Source of the DNA: Clostridia bacterium
GTDB lineage: Bacteria > Bacillota > Clostridia > Christensenellales > CALWSW01
Assembly: GCA_019421925.1 (NCBI GenBank)
Contig: JAHZEH010000012.1
Span: 12,140-19,287, forward strand
DNA length: 7,148 bases
Reading direction: 5' to 3'
Part shown: positions 1 through 5,086 of the stretch, piece by piece
Layout of the letters: each line of letters starts with the position of its first letter
Position numbering within the stretch: position 1 is the stretch's first letter
Notes under the pieces: model-generated
Told to the model about the DNA's origin: nothing
The model's database searches: none
What the model saw: only the letters and a program-made list of their open reading frames with translations
Program-made: the position numbers and the translations under genes

Positions 1-312
1 GTACAGGGCCTCCATCACGCTGCGATAATCCGCCTCCCAGCCATCCTCCAAAAAGTCCCGGAAATACTGGGGCAGCGGCGCCTGCTGAAAAACAAAGGCC
101 GGGACAGGCCGGCCGGCCTCCGCGACGGGCTCCGCAGGTTGGGGCGTTTTCTCCTCCGCCGGCGGGACAACAGCCCCCAACTCACCCGGAGGAGAGGCCG
201 GGCCCTCCCCTCCGCCCGGTTTCCACAGAAGCAGGGCAGCCGCCAGCAGGGCGGCCAGCAGGGCGCTCAAGCCTATCAGCCGTCCGGCGCGGCCCGCGTT
301 TTTCCCCTGCAT
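1..312 (-). CDS. Membrane-anchored protein with Pro-rich linker, N-terminal part only
   Basis: This is the first 104 codons of a leftward gene whose 3' part lies outside the window. The ATG at 310-312 is preceded by a strong Shine-Dalgarno (GAGGAGGGAG, at about 317-326), which fixes the start. The protein opens with basic residues (K4, R8, R11), then one hydrophobic Ala/Leu-rich segment (about residues 12-29) with no lipobox cysteine, so it is either a single-pass anchor or an uncleaved signal. Residues 31-72 are a Pro/Glu/Ala-rich, probably disordered linker, and from about residue 73 (FVFQQAPLPQYFRDFLEDGW) an ordered, probably extracytoplasmic domain begins. It starts 40 bp after the dehydrogenase stop with no terminator in between, so readthrough is possible. 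I do not recognise the family; no function is assigned. Confidence 0.75.
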   Translation of the reverse strand, partial: MQGKNAGRAGRLIGLSALLAALLAAALLLWKPGGGEGPASPPGELGAVVPPAEEKTPQPAEPVAEAGRPVPAFVFQQAPLPQYFRDFLEDGWEADYRSVMEALY

Positions 313-352
313 GGACTCCCTCCTCTCTGTCTGTCCCTGGCCTGAAGGAAGG

Positions 353-1336
353 TTATACCACCCGCCAGGGGTTCTCCTTGCCCTCCTCCATCAGCACGCA
401 GCTTTTGACTGAGCTGAGCACCATGTTCGAAACAGCGCTGTCAGTGTAGAAGGCCATATGGGGGGTGACAACGACGTTGGGGAAGCCCCGCAGGATGAAG
501 AGCTCATGGTTCTCAAACACGTCCGCCTTGCGGTCGTAGTAGTACAGGTCAAACTCGTTCTCCACCACGTCCAGCCCCGCGCCGCCAATCTTGCCGCTCT
601 CGAGCCCGGCGATGAGGGCTGCGGAGTCAATGAGTCCTCCCCGGGCGGTATTGATGAGCACCACCCCGTCCCGCATCCTGGCGATGCTTTCGGCGCTGAC
701 CATGTGAAAATTCTGTTCATTGAGGGGCATATGGAAGGTGATGAGGCCGCAGCGGGCGTAAATCTCGTCCAGGCTCACATACTGGGCATGCGCTTTGACC
801 TCCTCGCTCTCGTATAGATCATAGGCCAGAACAGTACAGCCGAAGCCCGACAGAAGCTCCACCACCCGCCTGCCGATCTTGCCCGTACCCACGACGCCCA
901 CCGTGTAGTCCGTCAGGATGCGGCCCTGGTTCCCCTTGAGAGAGAAGTCGTTGAGAGCGGCCCGCTCCAGGATCCGCTTCATGCGGCGGATGGTCATCAT
1001 CATGAGCATGACGGTGTACTCCGCAACGCTGTCCGCCGGATAGGTGGCGTTGCTCACCTGGACCCCCAGCTCCTTGGCCCTGACGCAGTCCACATGGTCA
1101 TAGCCCACCGTGCGGGTGGAGATCATACGGATGCCCAGCCTGTGGAATTCCTCCACGAGCGGCCCGTCCACCGGGGTGGTGAGGATGCTGACAGCATCGT
1201 AGCCCTTGGCGAGATGGGCGTTCTCCAGCGTGGGCGCATCCCGGCAGATTCCGAGTTCCACGCCGTATTCCCGGGAGTACTGGGCAAAATATGCGTCCTC
1301 GTCAAAATCCCGGCAGCTATAGACAAAAATTCTCAT
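353..1336 (-). CDS. D-lactate dehydrogenase / VanH-like D-2-hydroxyacid dehydrogenase
   Basis: Cytosolic NAD(H)-dependent enzyme expected to interconvert pyruvate and D-lactate. The 327-residue length is normal for the family. A Rossmann motif GTGKIG is at 150-155 and an acidic D173 follows the second strand (VLAYD), which favours NADH over NADPH. The catalytic set is present: R232 (NTARGG), E261 (DVVENE) and H293 (TPHMAFYTD), each offset by three from the Arg/Glu/His trio I recall for lactobacillar D-LDH. The stretches STRTVGYDH (73-81) and DSVAEYTVML (102-111) resemble VanH, the D-LDH of vancomycin resistance. The start is ATG 1334-1336, behind GGAAGGAAGG; an upstream in-frame ATG at 1414 is discounted because it lies inside the promoter/operator. 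No VanA-type ligase or VanX lies nearby, so a fermentative role is more likely. Related 2-hydroxyacid substrates cannot be excluded. Confidence 0.9.
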   Translation of the reverse strand: MRIFVYSCRDFDEDAYFAQYSREYGVELGICRDAPTLENAHLAKGYDAVSILTTPVDGPLVEEFHRLGIRMISTRTVGYDHVDCVRAKELGVQVSNATYPADSVAEYTVMLMMMTIRRMKRILERAALNDFSLKGNQGRILTDYTVGVVGTGKIGRRVVELLSGFGCTVLAYDLYESEEVKAHAQYVSLDEIYARCGLITFHMPLNEQNFHMVSAESIARMRDGVVLINTARGGLIDSAALIAGLESGKIGGAGLDVVENEFDLYYYDRKADVFENHELFILRGFPNVVVTPHMAFYTDSAVSNMVLSSVKSCVLMEEGKENPWRVV

Positions 1337-1401
1337 TTCAGGGTTCCTTCCTTCCTTGGCGAATGTCCTGTTCGATTCCTGATCCCTTGTGTCCGCAGAG
1401 G

Positions 1402-1419
1402 GTATTTTAAACAAAATAC
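1402..1419. promoter_or_regulatory. Operator-like 18-bp palindrome at the dehydrogenase promoter
   Basis: Perfect inverted repeat GTATTTT / AAAATAC with a 4-nt centre, lying just downstream of the -10 element and overlapping the predicted transcription start (about 1422). The 7-4-7 geometry is the same as that of clostridial Rex sites (TTGTTAA-N4-TTAACAA), but the arm sequence differs. A repressor binding here would block the promoter. The cognate regulator is unknown. Confidence 0.45.
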
Positions 1420-1428
1420 TACTGCATT

Positions 1429-1457
1429 ATTATAGCGTGCCGCCCTGGCGGCGGCAA
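1429..1457 (-). promoter_or_regulatory. Predicted sigma-A promoter of the D-lactate dehydrogenase gene
   Basis: On the minus strand a perfect TATAAT (1429-1434) is preceded by TTGCCG (1452-1457, 4/6 match to TTGACA) with an ideal 17-bp spacer. Transcription would start near 1422 and give a leader of about 85 nt. It supports the ATG at 1336 over the in-frame ATG at 1414. Confidence 0.65.
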
Positions 1458-1775
1458 CGGCCAGGTCGGACAAATACCGGCAATCCCAGGACAAAAACAC
1501 CGTTCATCACCCCGCCGGCCCCTGTCCGCATGGCAGAGGACATCTGGGAAAAAGAACCGATGGGTCTGGCCCGTCCCGACGCGGGAGAGGAAATACCTGT
1601 CCCCAGTCCGGACCAGGGCGGAACCTCCTGTCACACCCAGAGGGGCGCCCTCTCCAAAGGAGAGGATATAATAAGCGGGCCGCCCGAATCCAGGGGCGGC
1701 CCGCTCTCATTCATCTGTTTCGCTTAGTCTGAGCAATGAAATCCAAACCCGTCGAAAGGGCCTGAATTGGATGGG
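1435..1775. other. Gene-free stretch between ribU and the dehydrogenase
   Basis: About 340 bp without a convincing gene. It holds, from right to left, the hairpin that probably ends ribU (1674-1705), two overlapping mutually exclusive hairpins (AGAGGG-GCG-CCCTCT at 1639-1653 and CTCTCC-AAA-GGAGAG at 1650-1664), and the -35 end of the dehydrogenase promoter. The open frames here lack Shine-Dalgarno sequences and resemble no known protein. I see nothing else in 1460-1635. Confidence 0.6.
1674..1705 (-). terminator. Probable intrinsic terminator of ribU
   Basis: Perfect 12-bp GC-rich stem (AGCGGGCCGCCC / GGGCGGCCCGCT) with an 8-nt loop, 70 bp downstream of the ribU stop. On the minus strand it is followed by a moderately T-rich TTATTATAT; on the plus strand the following sequence is less T-rich, so leftward termination is the better reading. 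The T-tract is imperfect. Confidence 0.65.
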
Positions 1776-2345
1776 CTACGCCGCCACGGCCTTTTTTTCG
1801 TGCTTGTAGAGCTTGCTGATGGGCTTATACACGAAGAAGGTTACGAGGCAGTTGGCGCCCGCCTTGATGAGGTTAAAGGGGACGATGATGGGCAGGAGCA
1901 TATCCACCACGGCATTGACCGGCGCGCCTGTGAAGGCGGGGGTGATAATGAGGTTGCAGGGGATCATGACCACCGTCATGGTCAGAGCGCCTGCGATGAG
2001 GGCCACAATGGCACGCTTGAGGCTCTTGCCATGCTGATAGATGGATCCGGCCACCAGCACCATGGCGCCCGTGGCCACCAGGTGCATAAGGATGCCAGAC
2101 ATGCCGCCCATTGCGAAGCTGACAGTGAAGCCCTGAATGAGGCAGACCACAAAGGTCAGCAGCAGGCCGCTCCACGGCCCGAAGAGGAAGGTGCCGATGA
2201 GAATCGGGATGTCCGCCGGGTCGTACTCAAGGAAGGCCGCGGTGGGGAAAATGGGAAAGTGCACGAAGAGCACCAGGACGGTGGAGATGGCCGCCAGCAT
2301 CCCCAGGGTTGCAACTTTGCGGGCGGTGAACTTGCTTTCTTTCAT
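1776..2345 (-). CDS. ribU: Riboflavin transporter RibU, ECF-type S component
   Basis: Integral membrane substrate-binding (S) subunit that captures riboflavin and works with a shared energising module (EcfA, EcfA', EcfT) encoded elsewhere. At 189 residues it has the usual length (B. subtilis RibU is about 190). The N-terminal helix carries the small-residue motif GMLAAIS (15-21) typical of S components contacting EcfT. The RibU signature FPIFPTAAFLEYDPADIP lies at 30-47, followed by LIGTFLFGPWSG (49-60). About six hydrophobic segments follow each other up to residue 175, ending in a Lys/His-rich cytoplasmic tail. The start is ATG 2343-2345 behind GGAGG with a 9-nt spacer; the longer open frame upstream runs through the riboswitch and is not coding. 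An FMN riboswitch and attenuator precede the gene, so uptake should be shut off when FMN is plentiful. The leader supports riboflavin as substrate. Confidence 0.95.
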   Translation of the reverse strand: MKESKFTARKVATLGMLAAISTVLVLFVHFPIFPTAAFLEYDPADIPILIGTFLFGPWSGLLLTFVVCLIQGFTVSFAMGGMSGILMHLVATGAMVLVAGSIYQHGKSLKRAIVALIAGALTMTVVMIPCNLIITPAFTGAPVNAVVDMLLPIIVPFNLIKAGANCLVTFFVYKPISKLYKHEKKAVAA

Positions 2346-2433
2346 GATGAGACGCCTCCAGTTAAGTATGATTTCTTGAACGCTTCCGGCCTGTCTCATG
2401 CGCCGCCCGTCGGGGTTCCCCCTCCCGGGCATC

Positions 2434-2460
2434 AAAAAACCCTGCAACAAAGTTGCAGGG
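2434..2460 (-). terminator. Riboswitch-controlled attenuator upstream of ribU
   Basis: Perfect 9-bp stem CCCTGCAAC / GTTGCAGGG with a 3-nt loop, followed on the minus strand by six T. It lies between the FMN aptamer and the ribU start, so it is the expected expression platform: FMN binding would favour this hairpin and premature termination. A second small hairpin (2474-2495, GCACCC / GGGTGC) sits between aptamer and terminator. I could not identify the antiterminator pairing by eye. Confidence 0.9.
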
Positions 2461-2505
2461 CGAAATGACGTTGGCACCCAAATCAATTGGGGTGCAAAGC
2501 GCGCC

Positions 2506-2695
2506 GTTTCTTTCATCCGGACTATACCGTCGGTACCGGATTCCAACCGGTTCTGCACTCCTGAGAGGCTCGCGGACTTGTGGCTTCTGAGCCGCCCTCC
2601 TTCCTCCACGCCATCGGAACTCCCGTCCCCTGGAAAAAGGCTGAACAGCTCACGGCCCGTCACCGCCGGTGGAGAATTTCACTCCGCCCTGAAAC
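2506..2695 (-). promoter_or_regulatory. FMN riboswitch (RFN element)
   Basis: All conserved blocks of the FMN aptamer are readable on the minus strand in order: TTCAGGGCGGAGTGAAATTC and CCACCGGCGGTGA (about 2659-2693), AAGTCCGCGAGCC (about 2567-2579), TGGAATCCGG and TACCGACGGTATAGTC (about 2520-2545), and CCGGATGAAAGAA (about 2508-2520). The P1 stem is closed by GTTTC (2691-2695) and GAAAC (2506-2510). The aptamer is long, about 190 nt, because the arm between the GGCGGT and GTCCGCGA blocks is roughly 80 nt. It controls ribU. Confidence 0.97.
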
Positions 2696-2718
2696 AGACT
2701 CATGTTTGGTTCACTTGT

Positions 2719-2748
2719 ATTATAAGGCGTATGTTTTGCGGTTGTCAA
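2719..2748 (-). promoter_or_regulatory. Consensus sigma-A promoter of the ribU leader
   Basis: On the minus strand a perfect TTGACA (2743-2748) and a perfect TATAAT (2719-2724) are separated by 18 bp. Transcription would start near 2712, about 17 nt before the P1 stem of the FMN riboswitch. This strong constitutive promoter leaves control to the riboswitch. Confidence 0.9.
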
Positions 2749-2792
2749 TAGCCCCCAGGGAAGAAATTCAACCCATCTTACAGGGGCACGGG

Positions 2793-2821
2793 TGGTAAAA
2801 TCCGTTGAATTAGAATATAAT
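2793..2821 (+). promoter_or_regulatory. Possible promoter of the uppP-ychF unit
   Basis: A perfect TATAAT (2816-2821) lies in the only AT-rich patch between the divergent ribU and uppP units. At 17 bp upstream there is only a weak -35 (TGGTAA, 3/6). If used, transcription starts near 2828 and the uppP leader is about 290 nt. A promoter nearer the gene cannot be excluded, but no better one is visible. Confidence 0.4.
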
Positions 2822-2827
2822 TGTATG

Positions 2828-3115
2828 CAGTTGCGCGGCTGCCAAAGAGGACGTCTTTGCAGAAAGGCCGGCGGAGCCCCGTTCCCCTGGCAATCTGCCC
2901 CCCCAACCGTATGGCTGCGCCTCTCAGCAGGCAGCCGCGTTCATGCCCCGGCTCTCCCTGAGCGCGGGCAAAGCCGCGCTTGGGCGGAGGATTCGCGCGC
3001 ATGCTGCGGGCTGCAAACTTCCGCCCTGTCCCGCCTCCACGTCAAGGAGGACCAGCCCAGTTCTCCCATGCGCTCCCATCCGCAAAATACTGCCCTTTCG
3101 AGGAGGATTTCAATC
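2828..3115 (+). other. Long GC-rich uppP leader with consecutive hairpins
   Basis: There is no credible gene here. By eye the RNA can form hairpins at 2843-2859 (CAAAGA / TCTTTG), 2913-2936 (GGCTGC / GCAGCC), 2961-2980 (AGCGCGG / CCGCGCT, 6-nt loop), 2982-3026 (GGGCGGAGG / CTTCCGCCC, one G-U pair) and 3034-3050 (CCTCC / GGAGG). None is followed by a T-tract, so none looks like a terminator. I do not recognise a known riboswitch class. In GC-rich DNA some hairpins are expected by chance. Confidence 0.35.
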
Positions 3116-3901
3116 TTGAGCATTCTGCAAGCCATTGTTCTGGGCATTGTCCAGGGTCTTTGCGAATTCCTGCCGGTGAGCAGTTCCGGCCATCTGGTAC
3201 TGCTCCAGAGGATCTTTGGCATCGAGGAGGGGGCCCTCTTCTTTACGACCATGCTGCACGTGGGCACCCTGGTGGCGGTGTTCGTGGCCTTCTGGCCCAC
3301 CATCTGGAAAATGATAAAAAAGCCTGTCTCCAAATACCCCGGCTACATCATTTTGGCCACATTGCCCACAGTGGTTGTGGCTCTTCTGGCCAAGGATTTC
3401 ATCGAATCCTCCTTCGGCGGGCAATACCTGGGCTATGGCTTTTTGCTCACCGCTCTCATCCTCTGGCTGACGGGACGTCTGCCCCGGGGCAAGAAGGGGC
3501 TCTCCGAGATGCGGCCCGGCCACGCCGTCGCCATGGGCTGCATGCAGGGCGTCGCCATCCTGCCCGGTATCTCCCGTTCCGGTTCCACCATCGCAGGCGG
3601 CCTGTTCTGCGGTCTGGACCGGGACTTCGCCGCCCAGTTCTCCTTCCTTATGAGTATCCCCGCCATCCTGGGCTCCGTCGTGCTGGAGGGCAGGGATCTG
3701 CTCCCCGGGGCTGCGGCGATACAGGTGGAGTGGCCGCCCGTGCTGGTGGGTATGGCCTTTGCGGCCGTCTCAGGTTATATCGCCATCAAGTTCATGCTCC
3801 GCCTTCTGCACAAGGGCAAGCTGGGCGGTTTCTCCATCTATCTGCTGGTTCTGGGCGCGCTGGTGCTGTGCGACCAGTACATCTTCCACGTATTCTTTTA
3901 A
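3116..3901 (+). CDS. uppP: Undecaprenyl-diphosphate phosphatase (UppP/BacA)
   Basis: Integral membrane enzyme that dephosphorylates undecaprenyl diphosphate to the monophosphate, recycling the lipid carrier for peptidoglycan and other wall polymers; extra copies are known to give bacitracin tolerance. The protein is 261 residues, close to the usual 265-275. The first signature QGLCEFLPVSSSGHLVL (13-29) contains the QxxxE motif (Q13, E17) and H26, and the second, LPGISRSGST (149-158), contains R154; these match the catalytic residues of E. coli UppP. Multiple hydrophobic helices run to the C terminus. The start is a TTG at 3116-3118, behind GAGGAGG with a 9-nt spacer, giving the N terminus expected for the family (SILQAIVLG). 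An in-frame ATG at 3068 would add 16 residues but has no properly spaced ribosome site. ychF follows after 34 bp and is probably co-transcribed. Confidence 0.95.
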   Translation: MSILQAIVLGIVQGLCEFLPVSSSGHLVLLQRIFGIEEGALFFTTMLHVGTLVAVFVAFWPTIWKMIKKPVSKYPGYIILATLPTVVVALLAKDFIESSFGGQYLGYGFLLTALILWLTGRLPRGKKGLSEMRPGHAVAMGCMQGVAILPGISRSGSTIAGGLFCGLDRDFAAQFSFLMSIPAILGSVVLEGRDLLPGAAAIQVEWPPVLVGMAFAAVSGYIAIKFMLRLLHKGKLGGFSIYLLVLGALVLCDQYIFHVFF

Positions 3902-3935
3902 ATTTTGAAATCATATTTTCGAGAGGTATTCCATC

Positions 3936-5024
3936 ATGAAGCTAGGCGTAGTAGGTCTGCCCAATGTGGGCAAAAGCACACTCTTTAATGCCATCACCCA
4001 GGCGGGCGCGCAGGCCGCCAACTATCCCTTCTGCACCATCGAGCCCAACGTGGGGATGGTCAATGTGCCCGACCCCAGGCTGGACAAGCTGGCGGAGATG
4101 TATAACCCGGAAAAGTATACCCCCGCCACGGTGGAGTTCGTGGATATTGCCGGTCTTGTCAAGGGAGCCAGCCGGGGCGAGGGTCTCGGCAACAAATTCC
4201 TCTCCCATATCCGGGAGGTGGACGCCATCGTCCATGTGGTGCGCTGCTTTGAGGATGAAAACGTGGTCCATGTCGACGGCAGCGTCGATCCCGCCCGGGA
4301 CGCCGAGACCATCAACCTCGAGCTCATCTTCGCCGATCTGGAGAGTCTGGACAAGCGCATGCAGAAGGCCGCAAAGCTGGCCCGCACGGATAAATCCGCC
4401 GCCCATGAGCTGGAGCTGATGGAGGAAATCAAGGCCCTGCTGGAGGCGGGCAAGCCCGCCCGCGCCCTTGGGGTCTCCCCCGAGGACGAGGCCATCGTCA
4501 AAGGGCTCTTCCTGCTCACCAGTAAGCCGGTCATCTACTGCGCCAACATCTCAGAAGAAGAGATCGGCGACGGGGAGAACCCCTTCGTCCGGCAGCTCAG
4601 CGAGCTGGCCAGGGAGGAGAACGCCGGGATCATCACCATCTCCGCGAAGGTGGAGGAGGAGCTCGCCGGCCTGGACCCCCAGGAGAAGGCGGAGTTCCTG
4701 GCGGAGCTGGGCATAGAGCAATCCGGTCTGGACAAGCTGGTGCAGGCCTGCTACTCTCTGCTGGGGCTCATCAGTTATTTGACTGCCGGGCCCAAGGAGG
4801 TCCGCGCCTGGACTATCGAGAAGGGCACTAAGGCTCCCCAGGCGGCTGGAAAGATCCACAGCGATTTTGAACGGGGGTTCATCCGCGCCGAGGTTATCGC
4901 CTTCGACACCCTGATGGAATGCGGCTCCATGGCAGCAGCCAAAGAGAGGGGACTCGTCCGCTCAGAGGGCAAGGAGTACGTCTTCCAGGATGGGGACGTG
5001 GTGCTTTTCCGCTTCAACGTGTGA
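3936..5024 (+). CDS. ychF: Ribosome-associated P-loop ATPase YchF (OLA1 family)
   Basis: Cytosolic Obg-family P-loop NTPase that, unusually for the family, prefers ATP and binds the ribosome; it is linked to translation and stress responses. The 362 residues match the usual 363. P-loop GLPNVGKS is at 7-14, PFCTIEPNVG at 31-40, the switch II/G3 region DIAGLVKGASRGEGLGNKFL at 70-89, the degenerate NxxE nucleotide-specificity motif (N204-E207, NISE) that replaces NKxD, and SAK at 236-238. A coiled-coil insertion occupies about 125-175 and the TGS domain about 282-362 (AWTIEKGTKAPQAAGKIHSD at 291-310). The start ATG 3936 has a weaker ribosome site (GAGAGG, 9-nt spacer). The gene ends with tandem in-frame stops TGA TAA and is followed by a strong terminator. 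Confidence 0.97.
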   Translation: MKLGVVGLPNVGKSTLFNAITQAGAQAANYPFCTIEPNVGMVNVPDPRLDKLAEMYNPEKYTPATVEFVDIAGLVKGASRGEGLGNKFLSHIREVDAIVHVVRCFEDENVVHVDGSVDPARDAETINLELIFADLESLDKRMQKAAKLARTDKSAAHELELMEEIKALLEAGKPARALGVSPEDEAIVKGLFLLTSKPVIYCANISEEEIGDGENPFVRQLSELAREENAGIITISAKVEEELAGLDPQEKAEFLAELGIEQSGLDKLVQACYSLLGLISYLTAGPKEVRAWTIEKGTKAPQAAGKIHSDFERGFIRAEVIAFDTLMECGSMAAAKERGLVRSEGKEYVFQDGDVVLFRFNV

Positions 5025-5041
5025 TAACAGCTGAATGATTT

Positions 5042-5075
5042 AAAGGGATGCGCCTGAGCGCATCCCGTTTTTTTT
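5042..5075 (+). terminator. Intrinsic terminator after ychF, probably bidirectional
   Basis: Perfect 9-bp stem GGGATGCGC / GCGCATCCC (5045-5053 and 5058-5066) with a 4-nt loop, followed by G and eight T (5068-5075). Read leftward the same hairpin is followed by TTTAAAT and lies about 20 bp after the stop of the converging collagen-like gene, so it may end both transcripts. Confidence 0.93.
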
Positions 5076-5086
5076 CGCAGAGTATG

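Noticed and set aside
1337..1414. Extension of the dehydrogenase to an in-frame ATG at 1414
   Set aside because: The extension overlaps the palindrome and lies just at the predicted transcript start; the ATG at 1336 has a ribosome site and gives the expected N terminus.
1389..1727. A 112-codon plus-strand open frame in the gene-free stretch
   Set aside because: No ribosome site at any start, low-complexity composition, runs through the promoter and the terminator hairpin.
353..2345. A vancomycin-resistance (vanHAX) locus, suggested by the VanH-like sequence
   Set aside because: No ligase, VanX dipeptidase or VanR/VanS is present on either side.
1767..2468. A 233-codon open frame on the plus strand opposite ribU, rich in His, Glu and Asp
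   Set aside because: It is the antisense shadow of ribU and its leader; composition is biased by the hydrophobic codons of the real gene, and no Shine-Dalgarno precedes it.
2961..2985. GCAAAGCC in the uppP leader as a c-di-GMP-I riboswitch core
   Set aside because: The 5' half of that aptamer (GGGCAAACC block) and the tetraloop-receptor arrangement are missing; the match is only eight bases inside a GC-rich hairpin.
3068..3115. ATG at 3068 as the uppP start
   Set aside because: The nearest GGAGG is 17 nt upstream, too far, while the TTG at 3116 has GAGGAGG at 9 nt and yields the family-typical N terminus.
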